NCBI RefSeq assembly: GCF_039503195.1
Contig: NZ_JBCJKP010000001.1
Coordinates: forward strand, 3,782,001 to 3,846,000
Length of the DNA stretch: 64,000 nt
Reading direction: 5' to 3'
Source of the DNA: Streptomyces mirabilis
Lineage (GTDB): Bacteria; Actinomycetota; Actinomycetes; Streptomycetales; Streptomycetaceae
The notes under the pieces were generated by a model. It worked only from the letters and a program-made list of their open reading frames with translations. It had not been told where the DNA came from and searched no databases. Shown here piece after piece: positions 17,718-26,321 of the stretch. The position numbers and the translations under genes were made by a program. Position 1 is the stretch's first letter; each line of letters opens with the position of its first letter.

Positions 17718-18689
17718 ATGAGCTGGCTGGTAACAGGTGGCGCCGGATACATCGGCGCGCACGTCACACGCGCCCTGATCGAGGGCGGTGAGCGCGTCGT
17801 GGTGTACGACGATCTGTCGACCGGCAGTGCCGACCGCGTGCCCGCCGGCGTTCCGCTGGTCGTCGGCAGTGTGCTGGACGCCACCCGGCTCGAGAAGACG
17901 ATTCGTGACCATGCTGTGACCGGGGTGGTGCACATCGCGGCCAAGAAGCAGGTCGGCGAATCCGTGGAACGACCGCTTCACTACTACCGCGAGAACGTCA
18001 CCGGACTCCAGACCCTGCTGGAGGTCATGACCGCCACCGGGGTCGCCCGGCTCGTCTTCTCCTCGTCCGCCGCGGTCTACGGCATGCCGGACGTGGACCT
18101 CGTCACCGAGGACACTCCCTGCGTGCCCATGAGCCCGTACGGGGAGAGCAAGTTGATCGGCGAGTGGCTGATCGGCGCCGCCGCACGCGCCCACGGGATC
18201 CGGGCCGCCTCGCTGCGCTACTTCAACGTCGCCGGGGCGGCCGGTCCCGAACTCGCCGACACCGGCGTCTTCAACCTCATCCCCATGGTCTTCGAACGCC
18301 TGGAGGCCGGTGAGGCCCCGCGGATCTTCGGCGCCGACTACAACACGCCCGACGGCACCTGCGTGCGTGACTACATCCACGTCCAGGACATCGCCTCCGC
18401 CCACCTCGCGGCGGCCCGCCGTCTTCAGGACGCTCCCGCGGCAACCTCACTCGTCCTCAACATCGGCCGGGGCGAGGGCAGTTCCGTCCGCGAGATGGTG
18501 GACCGCATCCTCAAGCTCACCGGCCATGACGACGCGGTCCCCGAGGTCACGGAACGCCGCCCCGGCGACCCCGCCCGGGTCGTGGCCTCCGCCGACCGTA
18601 TTCACCAGGAACTCGGATGGTCTGCCCGCCACGGCTTGGACGAGATGATCGAGTCCGCGTGGCAGGGGTGGCAGCACCGGCACCCGTGA
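17718..18689 (+). CDS. galE: UDP-glucose 4-epimerase-like NAD-dependent epimerase
   Basis: 323 residues. ATG 17718 is chosen because GAAGGAG ends eight bases upstream; a GTG at 17712 is too close to it. Extended SDR features: WLVTGGAGYIGAHVTRAL (NAD-binding), YDDLSTGSADRVP, VFSSSAAVYG, and the active-site pair in MSPYGESKLIGE (Tyr-x3-Lys). RYFNVAGAAG and GTCVRDYIHVQDIA are GalE-type blocks. It interconverts UDP-glucose and UDP-galactose or the N-acetyl forms. Being divergent from two TagF-like enzymes and a GT4, it probably feeds wall polymer sugars rather than galactose use; which sugar is not known. Confidence 0.9.
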   Translation: MSWLVTGGAGYIGAHVTRALIEGGERVVVYDDLSTGSADRVPAGVPLVVGSVLDATRLEKTIRDHAVTGVVHIAAKKQVGESVERPLHYYRENVTGLQTLLEVMTATGVARLVFSSSAAVYGMPDVDLVTEDTPCVPMSPYGESKLIGEWLIGAAARAHGIRAASLRYFNVAGAAGPELADTGVFNLIPMVFERLEAGEAPRIFGADYNTPDGTCVRDYIHVQDIASAHLAAARRLQDAPAATSLVLNIGRGEGSSVREMVDRILKLTGHDDAVPEVTERRPGDPARVVASADRIHQELGWSARHGLDEMIESAWQGWQHRHP

Positions 18690-18695
18690 GCCGAC

Positions 18696-18742
18696 GGACG
18701 GGCCAAGGTGCCGGCGGCAAGCGCGGCTCCCTTGGCCCGTCC
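18696..18742. terminator. Bidirectional terminator between galE-like gene and obgE
   Basis: Thirteen-base arms (ggacgggccaagg / ccttggcccgtcc) with a 21-base loop that can form a smaller inner stem. It sits exactly between the convergent stops at 18689 and 18759. Confidence 0.75.
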
Positions 18743-18758
18743 AGGCATCCGGCGCCCC

Positions 18759-20195
18759 TCAGAACGGCTCGAAGTCGTCGTACTCCTTGTCCGCGTCGTC
18801 CCGCTCCGCCTGCTTGTCGCGGCGGCGCTGCGCGGCGGGCCGCGGGACGTCGAGGCGGTGATCCTCACCACGGCGGCCGAGCATCTCCGCGCCGGCCATG
18901 ACGGTGGGCTCCCAGTCGAAGACGACCGCGTTCTCCTCGGGGCCGATGGCGACACCGTCGCCCGAGCGGGCGCCCGCCTTCATCAGCTCCGCCTCGACGC
19001 CGAGGCGGTTGAGACGGTCGGCGAGGTAACCGACGGCCTCGTCGTTGTTGAAGTCGGTCTGGCGGACCCAGCGTTCGGGCTTCTCGCCGCGCACGCGGTA
19101 GAGGCCGTCCTCCTCCTGGACCACGGTGAAGCCGGCGTCGTCGACCGCCTTCGGGCGGATGACGATCCGGGTCGCCTCCTCCTTGGGCCTGGCGCCGCGC
19201 GCCGTGCCGACCAGCTCCGCGAGCGCGAAGGACAGCTCCTTCAGGCCCATGTGCGCAACCGCCGACACCTCGAAGACGCGGTAGCCGCGGGCCTCCAGGT
19301 CGGGACGGACCATCTCGGCGAGGTCCTTGCCGTCCGGCACGTCGATCTTGTTGAGGACGACGATGCGCGGACGGTTGCCGAGGCCGCCGTACTGCTTCAG
19401 CTCTTCCTCGATGATGTCGAGGTCGGTGACCGGGTCGCGCTCGGACTCCAGGGTCGCCGTGTCCAGCACGTGGACCAGCACGCTGCAGCGCTCGACGTGG
19501 CGGAGGAACTCGAGACCGAGGCCCTTGCCCTGGCTCGCGCCGGGGATGAGGCCGGGCACGTCCGCGATCGTGTAGACCGTCTCGCCCGCCGTCACCACGC
19601 CCAGGTTGGGGACGAGGGTCGTGAAGGGGTAGTCCGCGATCTTCGGCTTGGCGGCCGACAGAACCGAGATGAGGGACGACTTGCCGGCGCTCGGGTAGCC
19701 GACGAGGGCCACGTCCGCGACGGTCTTCAGCTCCAGGACGATGTCCTGGAAGTCACCGGGGACACCGAGCAGCGCGAAGCCGGGCGCCTTGCGGCGGGCC
19801 GAGGACAGCGCCGCGTTGCCGAGGCCACCGCGACCGCCCTGTGCGGCAACGTACGACGTGCCGTGGCCGACGAGGTCCGCGAGGACGTTGCCCGCCTTGT
19901 CCAGCACGACCGTGCCGTCCGGCACCGGCAGGATCAGGTCCTGGCCGTCCTTGCCGGAGCGGTTGCCGCCCTCACCGGGCTTGCCGTTGGTGGCGCTGCG
20001 GTGCGGCTTGTGGTGGTAGTCGAGCAGCGTGGTCACGGACTGGTCGACGACCAGGATCACGTCACCGCCCCGGCCGCCGTTGCCGCCGTCCGGGCCGCCG
20101 AGCGGCTTGAACTTCTCCCGGTGTACGGAGGCACAGCCGTGGCCTCCGCTACCCGCGGCGACGTTCAGCTCGACGCGGTCCACGAAGGTGGTCAT
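18759..20195 (-). CDS. obgE: GTPase ObgE/CgtA
   Basis: 478 residues. An N-terminal Obg glycine-rich domain ([35 protein letters not shown]) is followed by the G domain: [11 protein letters not shown] (G1), [19 protein letters not shown] (G3), [12 protein letters not shown] (G4) and [14 protein letters not shown] (G5). The C-terminal OCT domain ([20 protein letters not shown]) and an acidic tail follow. Obg binds the 50S subunit and links GTP levels to ribosome maturation; in Streptomyces it also influences sporulation. It follows rpmA and rplU, the universal neighbours. Confidence 0.97.
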   Translation of the reverse strand: MTTFVDRVELNVAAGSGGHGCASVHREKFKPLGGPDGGNGGRGGDVILVVDQSVTTLLDYHHKPHRSATNGKPGEGGNRSGKDGQDLILPVPDGTVVLDKAGNVLADLVGHGTSYVAAQGGRGGLGNAALSSARRKAPGFALLGVPGDFQDIVLELKTVADVALVGYPSAGKSSLISVLSAAKPKIADYPFTTLVPNLGVVTAGETVYTIADVPGLIPGASQGKGLGLEFLRHVERCSVLVHVLDTATLESERDPVTDLDIIEEELKQYGGLGNRPRIVVLNKIDVPDGKDLAEMVRPDLEARGYRVFEVSAVAHMGLKELSFALAELVGTARGARPKEEATRIVIRPKAVDDAGFTVVQEEDGLYRVRGEKPERWVRQTDFNNDEAVGYLADRLNRLGVEAELMKAGARSGDGVAIGPEENAVVFDWEPTVMAGAEMLGRRGEDHRLDVPRPAAQRRRDKQAERDDADKEYDDFEPF

Positions 20196-20275
20196 GGGAT
20201 GTGCCTCCAGTTACGTACGAAAGTCCTGCGCAGCCCTGTATGCCACAGAGCCGCTTCTATTCAAAACACGCGAAA

Positions 20276-20314
20276 GGCGGACCCGCTTCCCGTACGGGAA
20301 GTGAGGTCCGCCTC
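20276..20314 (-). terminator. Hairpin after rpmA
   Basis: Outer arms aggcggacc / ggtccgcct enclose an inner palindrome cttcccgtacgggaag, giving a long two-part stem. It lies 14 bp past the rpmA stop and ahead of obgE, so it may act as a partial terminator that lowers obgE relative to the ribosomal protein genes. Confidence 0.7.
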
Positions 20315-20327
20315 GCGAAAGAACCGG

Positions 20328-20582
20328 TCAGGCGACCGGAACGATGTTCACGACCTTGCGGCCACGGTGGGTACCGAACTCCACCGCACCGGCGTCAAGG
20401 GCGAACAGCGTGTCGTCCTTGCCACGGCCGACGCCGTTGCCCGGGTGGAAGTGGGTGCCGCGCTGGCGGACCAGGATCTCACCGGCGTTGACGACCTGAC
20501 CGCCGAAGCGCTTCACGCCGAGCCGCTGAGCATTGGAGTCGCGACCGTTCCGAGTGGACGATGCGCCCTTCTTGTGTGCCAT
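20328..20582 (-). CDS. rpmA: 50S ribosomal protein L27
   Basis: 84 residues: [20 protein letters not shown], then [20 protein letters not shown] and [20 protein letters not shown], the standard bL27 blocks. There is no Firmicutes-type N-terminal extension needing cleavage. It starts 14 bp after rplU and is cotranscribed with it. Confidence 0.98.
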   Translation of the reverse strand: MAHKKGASSTRNGRDSNAQRLGVKRFGGQVVNAGEILVRQRGTHFHPGNGVGRGKDDTLFALDAGAVEFGTHRGRKVVNIVPVA

Positions 20583-20596
20583 CTCTCCTCAGTCCC

Positions 20597-20917
20597 TTAC
20601 TTCGCAGCCGCGGGGATCTCAGTGACCTTGATCGCCGTGTACTGCTGGCGGTGGCCCTGACGACGGCGGTAACCGGTCTTGTTCTTGTAGCGAAGGATGT
20701 CGATCTTGACGCCCTTGTGGTGGTCCACGATCTCGGCCTGGACCTTGATGCCGGCAAGGACCCACGGGTCGCTGGTCACGGCGTCGCCGTCGACAACGAG
20801 CAGGGTCGAGAGCTCGACCGTGTCGCCAACCTTGGCAGTGGGAATCTTGTCAACCTCAACGATGTCGCCGACAGCAACCTTGTGCTGGCGACCACCGCTG
20901 CGCACGATGGCGTACAC
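20597..20917 (-). CDS. rplU: 50S ribosomal protein L21
   Basis: 106 residues from GTG at 20917 with GAGAGAGAGA upstream; the longer open frame upstream is untranslated leader. The bL21 sequence is clear: [48 protein letters not shown] and [11 protein letters not shown]. First gene of rplU-rpmA. The ~260-bp leader between it and the rne stop holds its promoter. Confidence 0.98.
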   Translation of the reverse strand: MYAIVRSGGRQHKVAVGDIVEVDKIPTAKVGDTVELSTLLVVDGDAVTSDPWVLAGIKVQAEIVDHHKGVKIDILRYKNKTGYRRRQGHRQQYTAIKVTEIPAAAK

Positions 20918-21176
20918 GCGGATCTCTCTCTCGCTCGGAACGGAACCCCGCAGTCCAGCCACGCGCTGCGCGAGCGGCCTCTCCCGAAGCGCACGGCATG
21001 CGAACACGCACGACACGCAGAATTCCGGGAGGAAGAGGTTTACGGGGTGCGGCGCGTCAGGGGACACGCCGACGGTCTAGGTTACGGGGCCCGGCTTGAG
21101 GGGTCAAACCGGGCCACCGTCATGCGGTCGGAGCAGCGGAGGGACCGACTTCCGTCAGCCCTCCGCCGGTTCCGCG

Positions 21177-24100
21177 TCAGTCCTCGGTGGGCGCCGAGAC
21201 CGTCGAACGGTCCTGCTGCTCGGCCGCCGCGGTCTTCTTCGCGGTGGTCTTGGCGGCCGTCTTCTTCGCGGTCGCCTTCTTGGCCGTGGCCTTCTTGGCG
21301 ACCGTCTTCTTGGCAGCGGTCTTCTTGGCGGCGGCCTTCTTCGCCGTCGCCTTCTTGGCCGTCTTGCGGGCGGCCGTCTTCTTGGCCGGGGCCTCGGCGT
21401 CCGTCTCGACCGCGGTCCCGGCCGCCGTCTCGACCGCCTCAGGGGCCTCGACCGGCTCCGCCGAGGCCGACGGGACGACCACGACGGCCGCCTCCTCGGA
21501 CGCGGTGGGCGCGGTGGCCTTGCGGACGGCACGACGACGCGGGCGGGCCGGCGCGGCGCTCTCGGCGACCGGCTCGGGCTGCGGCTCGACGACCTCGGCG
21601 GCGGCCTCCGGCACGGGAGCCGCGACCGGCTCCGTGACCGTCACCACGGCCTCTTCCGCCGCCTTCGGGGAACCGGCCGGAGCCGACACCTTGCGGGTGG
21701 CGCGACGGCGCGTACGGCCCTTGGGAGCGGCCTCGTCCTCCGGTACGGCGACCACGGGGGCCGGAGCGGCCTCAGCAGCCGGCGCGACCTCGGGAGCCTC
21801 GGCGACCGGCGCCGCGACGACCGGGTCCTCGACCGCGACCGGCTCGGACTCGGCGGCCTCGTGGGACGTCAGAGCCCGCTCGGTCCGCTCGGCCCGCTCC
21901 TCACGGCGGCCCCGGGGAGCACGCTCCTCGGCCTTCGGCGCACCCGCGGGAGCCGACACGCGCCGGGTCGCCCGGCGCCGCGAACGGCCGCCACGGGAAG
22001 CCGCGGCCTCCGCCTCGGCGGCGCTGCTGTACAGCTCCTCGTCCGGCTGGAACTCCTGCTCGACCAGAGCCACGGGCGCGGCGACCTCGGCGGCCACCTC
22101 GGCCTCGCTCTCGACCGTCTCCGGCTCCTCCGCGATCTCGTGCGTGTGCTCGAGCTCGTGGTCGGGCTGCTCGGCACCACCACGGCCGCGCTTCTTGCGC
22201 TTGCCGCCGCCTCCGACCGAGGTCGGCTGCTCCATGTGCACGATCACGCCACGGCCGTTGCAGTGGACGCAGGTCTCCGAGAAGGACTCCAGCAGACCCT
22301 GGCCGACACGCTTGCGCGTCATCTGCACCAGGCCCAGCGAGGTCACCTCGGCGACCTGGTGCTTCGTACGGTCGCGTCCCAGGCACTCCAGGAGGCGCCG
22401 CAGCACCAGGTCCCGGTTGGACTCCAGGACCATGTCGATGAAGTCGATGACGACGATGCCGCCCAGGTCGCGCAGCCGCAGCTGGCGCACGATCTCCTCG
22501 GCCGCCTCCAGGTTGTTCCTGGTCACGGTCTCTTCGAGGTTGCCGCCCTGACCGGTGAACTTGCCGGTGTTGACGTCGACCACGACCATGGCCTCGGTCT
22601 TGTCGATCACCAGCGAACCGCCGCTGGGCAGCCAGACCTTGCGGTCCAGGGCCTTCATCAGCTGCTCGTCGATGCGGTACGTCGCGAAGACGTCGACCTC
22701 GGAGGTCCACTTCGACAGGCGGTCGGCCAGGTCGGGCGCGACGTGGGACACGTAACCGTGGATGGTGTCCCACGCCTCGTCGCCGCTGACGATGACCTTG
22801 GTGAAGTCCTCGTTGAAGATGTCGCGGACGACACGGACGGTCATGTCCGGCTCGCCGTACAGCAGGGACGGCGCGTTCGAGCTGCCGCCGCTCTTCGCCT
22901 TCTTCTGGATGTCCTCCCACTGCGCCTGCAGGCGCTCGACATCGCGGCTCAGCTCGTCCTCGCTCGCTCCCTCGGCGGCGGTGCGCACGATGACGCCCGC
23001 GTCCTCGGGGACGATCTTCTTGAGGATGGTCTTCAGGCGCGCGCGCTCGGTGTCGGGCAGCTTGCGGCTGATGCCGGTCATCGAGCCCTCGGGCACGTAG
23101 ACCAGGTAGCGGCCGGGCAGGGAGACCTGGCTGGTGAGGCGGGCGCCCTTGTGACCGATCGGGTCCTTGGTGACCTGCACGAGGACCGACTGGCCGGACT
23201 TCAGCGCGCTCTCGATGCGGCGCGGCCCGTTGGCCATGCCGAGCGCCTCGAAGTTGACCTCACCGGCGTAGAGCACGGCGTTGCGGCCCTTGCCGATGTC
23301 GATGAAGGCGGCCTCCATCGACGGCAGCACGTTCTGGACCTTGCCCAGGTAGACGTTGCCGACGTACGAGGTCGACTGCTCCTTGTTGACGTAGTGCTCG
23401 ACGAGCACGTTGTCCTCGAGGACGCCGATCTGGGTGCGCTCGCCGCTCTGGCGGACGACCATCACGCGCTCGACGGCCTCACGGCGGGCCAGGAACTCGG
23501 CCTCGGTGATGATCGGAACACGACGGCGGCCCTGCTCGCGCCCTTCCCGGCGGCGCTGCTTCTTGGCCTCCAGGCGGGTCGAGCCCTTGATGGACTGCAC
23601 CTCGTCGGACGGGTGCTCGTCCTTCTTGCCGCGCGGCTCGCGGACCTTGACGACCGTGCGCTCGGGGTCGTTCTCACCGGGCTCGGCCTCGGGGCCGGAG
23701 TCACCGGCGCGACGACGGCGCCGACGGCGGCGACGGCTGCTGCTGGAGCCGGAACCGCCCGGCTCGTCGCGCTCGTCCGCCTCCTCGGCGTCCTCCTCGG
23801 CCTGCTCGGCGGTGTCCTCGGCGTCCTGCGCGGCCTGCTCGGCGGCGTACTCGTCGTCACCGGCCTCACCGTCCGCCTCGGCGGACTCGCCGCGGCGACG
23901 GCGACGGCCACCACGACGGCGACGGCGGCGCGAGCCCGCGGACTCCTCCTCGGACTCGTCGTCCTCGGCGCCGTCCTCGACGTCCTCGGCGGACTCGTCG
24001 GGCTCCTCCACCTCGTCGACGGGCTCCGCGGCCGGGGCCGCGGGCGCCTCCTCGACGGCCCGGCGGCGACGGCGACGGCGTCCGCCGGTCTCCTCCTCGA

Positions 24101-25235
24101 CGGCCACGGGTGCCTCGACGACCTCTTCGGCCTGGGGGGCCTCGGCGGTCTCGGCGGCCACTTCCGCCGCCTCGGCGGCAGCCGCGGCGGCGGCCCGCTC
24201 CGGCGTCTGGAACATCGGCTCGGTGAACACGGGCGCCTGGAACACGGCGACGGCCGGACGCGCGGGCCGTCGCGCGGACTCGGCCTCCTTCGGCGCGGGG
24301 GCGGAGAAACCGACAGCGGCCTTGCGCGTGGCACGGCGGCGGGTCCGGCGCGGGGCGCCGTCCTCGGCGGTCTCGGCCTCGCCCGCGGGCTTGGTCTCGG
24401 ACTCCGCGGCGGGCCTGGTCTCGGCCTCGGCCTCGGGCTTGCTCTCGCTGGGGCTGGTCTCGCTGGTCACGGGCGCCTCCACACGCTCGTCGGCGGCGTC
24501 GCCCTCGGGCGCACCGGCGGGCGCGGAGACGCGCCGGGTGGCGCGACGACGGGTGGTGCGGCGGGGTGCGGCGTCCTCGGCGGCGGGGGCCTCTTGGGCC
24601 TGCGCCTCGACGGGCTCCCTGACGACCTCAGGGGTCTCAGTGACCTCAGGGGCCTCGGGGGTCTGAGCGGTCTCGGCCGCCTTGGGCGCACCGGTCGGCG
24701 CGGAGGCACGACGGGTCGCACGACGACGCGGACGCCCGGCGGGCGCCGCCTCCTCCTCGACGGCGGGGGCCGCTTCGGCAGCGGGGGCCTCTTCGACCTG
24801 GGCCTCGGCCTCGGCGGGCTCGGGCACCACGGTCTCCGCGGCCCGGGCCGCCTCGGCCGTCACCGGCGCACCGGCGGGCGCGGACGCCCGGCGGGTGGCG
24901 CGGCGACGCGTACGGCGCGGAGCGGCGTCCTCGGCGGGCTCGACCGGCTCGGCGGCAGCGGCCTGAGCCACCGCTTCCTCCACCGTCTCTTGGGTTTCTT
25001 CGGTCTCGAGAGCCTCGGGGGTCTCGACGACCTCGGCGGCGGCCATGGCCTCGGCGGATGCCACCGGCGGTATGGCCGGAGCCGTGGTCTCGGCCACGGA
25101 CGGGGACTCGGCCGCGCCCGTGGGCGGGCCGGCCGGACGCGACGCCGCACGGCGGCGGCGCCGCGGCGGCAGGGTGTCGCTCGGAGTGTTGTTGTTGTTG
25201 TCGGAACCCTCAGTGGGTTCGGTCGGCTCGAGCAT
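21177..25235 (-). CDS. rne: Ribonuclease E/G family endoribonuclease with long N- and C-terminal disordered arms
   Basis: 1352 residues from ATG at 25235 (GGGAG ten bases upstream). Catalytic core at about 600-1003: S1 region (VGNVYLGKVQNVLPSMEAAF, IDIGKGRNAVLY), first-domain block (RLTSQVSLPGRYLVYVP), metal site AMVVVDVNTGKFTG and GGIVVIDFIDM, and the zinc-link CVHCNGRG. About 600 residues before it and ~350 after are acidic/Ala/Pro-rich and carry at least seven copies of an Arg-rich RRRATRR-SAPAGAP-type unit (four before the core, three after), plus a Lys/Ala repeat tail at the C-terminus. The core cleaves AU-rich single-stranded RNA. The arms probably bind RNA and partner enzymes; in Streptomyces the scaffold is known to be split around the core. 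Confidence 0.95.
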   Translation of the reverse strand: MLEPTEPTEGSDNNNNTPSDTLPPRRRRRAASRPAGPPTGAAESPSVAETTAPAIPPVASAEAMAAAEVVETPEALETEETQETVEEAVAQAAAAEPVEPAEDAAPRRTRRRATRRASAPAGAPVTAEAARAAETVVPEPAEAEAQVEEAPAAEAAPAVEEEAAPAGRPRRRATRRASAPTGAPKAAETAQTPEAPEVTETPEVVREPVEAQAQEAPAAEDAAPRRTTRRRATRRVSAPAGAPEGDAADERVEAPVTSETSPSESKPEAEAETRPAAESETKPAGEAETAEDGAPRRTRRRATRKAAVGFSAPAPKEAESARRPARPAVAVFQAPVFTEPMFQTPERAAAAAAAEAAEVAAETAEAPQAEEVVEAPVAVEEETGGRRRRRRRAVEEAPAAPAAEPVDEVEEPDESAEDVEDGAEDDESEEESAGSRRRRRRGGRRRRRGESAEADGEAGDDEYAAEQAAQDAEDTAEQAEEDAEEADERDEPGGSGSSSSRRRRRRRRRAGDSGPEAEPGENDPERTVVKVREPRGKKDEHPSDEVQSIKGSTRLEAKKQRRREGREQGRRRVPIITEAEFLARREAVERVMVVRQSGERTQIGVLEDNVLVEHYVNKEQSTSYVGNVYLGKVQNVLPSMEAAFIDIGKGRNAVLYAGEVNFEALGMANGPRRIESALKSGQSVLVQVTKDPIGHKGARLTSQVSLPGRYLVYVPEGSMTGISRKLPDTERARLKTILKKIVPEDAGVIVRTAAEGASEDELSRDVERLQAQWEDIQKKAKSGGSSNAPSLLYGEPDMTVRVVRDIFNEDFTKVIVSGDEAWDTIHGYVSHVAPDLADRLSKWTSEVDVFATYRIDEQLMKALDRKVWLPSGGSLVIDKTEAMVVVDVNTGKFTGQGGNLEETVTRNNLEAAEEIVRQLRLRDLGGIVVIDFIDMVLESNRDLVLRRLLECLGRDRTKHQVAEVTSLGLVQMTRKRVGQGLLESFSETCVHCNGRGVIVHMEQPTSVGGGGKRKKRGRGGAEQPDHELEHTHEIAEEPETVESEAEVAAEVAAPVALVEQEFQPDEELYSSAAEAEAAASRGGRSRRRATRRVSAPAGAPKAEERAPRGRREERAERTERALTSHEAAESEPVAVEDPVVAAPVAEAPEVAPAAEAAPAPVVAVPEDEAAPKGRTRRRATRKVSAPAGSPKAAEEAVVTVTEPVAAPVPEAAAEVVEPQPEPVAESAAPARPRRRAVRKATAPTASEEAAVVVVPSASAEPVEAPEAVETAAGTAVETDAEAPAKKTAARKTAKKATAKKAAAKKTAAKKTVAKKATAKKATAKKTAAKTTAKKTAAAEQQDRSTVSAPTED

Positions 25236-25496
25236 GCGGGTGGATCTCCCGTCAGGCTCCCGGGCGCCGCGCCTGGTCCGGCAGTGCCGGTGACGTCCGC
25301 GGCTCGCGCGATGCGCGGTGCCGCCGTCCGGGGCGCGGGCGCCGCACGGGAGCTCTCTGTGTCCTGTCTCGCCGGTTCCGTACGCCATGTGTGCGTACGG
25401 CCTGGCGAAAGTCTTCTGGTCGGTGCGCTGCCCGACCCAGGTGGCTCCCGGATCCGAGGGCGGCGCTACGACGTCCGTCCTTACGCGGGACCTTCC

Positions 25497-26273
25497 TTAC
25501 GCCGACGCCTTCGCGGCGGCAGTTTCGGCGGCCCCTGTGCGATCGGCTGGGGCGGCCATGACTGCCTCGCGGTCGGGCGCGAGCGGGTCGGTCACCGTGC
25601 CGGTCTCTTCATCGAACAGCCCCTGCGCCAGCCTGGTCACCGCTGCGGCGACCGGCGGCGCCAGGTCGGCCACGGCGCGAAGACCGGACAGGACGTCGTC
25701 GGGTCGTACGGCAGGCGTCACGTGCCGAACAACCAGGCGCAGTATCGCACAGGGCTGGTCGGTCGGCCTATCAGCCTGCGGACTGTGCGCCTCGAGGCTC
25801 GCCACGGCACCGCGGGCGTCGAAGGTGCGCATCCCGTTCTTGGTCCTGCGTTGGACTTCCACCGTGTCGGCCGACTTGAAGGCGTCGACCGCGCGCTCCG
25901 CGTCCTCGGGCGCCACGCCGTCGAGGCGCAGCTCCCACACGGACGCGGTGAGCCGGTCGGCGAGACCCGAGGTGCGGGCCTCGACCGCCTCGATGATGTC
26001 GAGCCCCACGGGCATCGACTCGTCGAGGAGCTCACGCAGCTTCTGTGGGTCACGCGTCTGGGTGAGCGCGATCTCCAGGTACTCCGCCTCGCTGCCTGTG
26101 CCGGTGGGTGCGGCATTGGCGTACGACACCTTCGGATGCGGTGTGAACCCCGCCGAGTACGCCATCGGCACCTCGGCACGGCGCAACGCACGCTCGAAGG
26201 CGCGCTGGAAGTCACGGTGGCTGGTGAACCGGAGGCGGCCGCGCTTGGTGTAGCGCAGTCGGATGCGCTGCAC
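25497..26273 (-). CDS. TIGR03936 family radical SAM-linked protein (DUF2344)
   Basis: 258 residues: MQRIRLRYTKRGRLRFTSHR, DFQRAFERALRRAEVPMAYS, AGFTPHPKVSYANAAPTGTG and SEAEYLEIALTQ are the family's conserved beginning. The protein has no cysteine motif itself. It is normally fused to or directly beside the B12-binding radical SAM protein TIGR03960. Here that partner lies at 42.0-44.0 kb, about 15.7 kb away, with accessory genes between. It is upstream of rne on the same strand with a 260-bp gap. The last ~35 residues are Ala-rich and disordered. The reaction of the pair is not established. Confidence 0.92.
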   Translation of the reverse strand: MQRIRLRYTKRGRLRFTSHRDFQRAFERALRRAEVPMAYSAGFTPHPKVSYANAAPTGTGSEAEYLEIALTQTRDPQKLRELLDESMPVGLDIIEAVEARTSGLADRLTASVWELRLDGVAPEDAERAVDAFKSADTVEVQRRTKNGMRTFDARGAVASLEAHSPQADRPTDQPCAILRLVVRHVTPAVRPDDVLSGLRAVADLAPPVAAAVTRLAQGLFDEETGTVTDPLAPDREAVMAAPADRTGAAETAAAKASA

Positions 26274-26321
26274 CGCGGGTGCGGGCGGCGGGCCTTCGGG
26301 CTGTCGCTTGCCCAGTGTCGT

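Noticed and set aside
20918..21176. Possible L21/L27 autoregulatory leader
   Set aside because: The leader is long enough, but I could not fold a structure matching any known ribosomal-protein leader by eye; not claimed.
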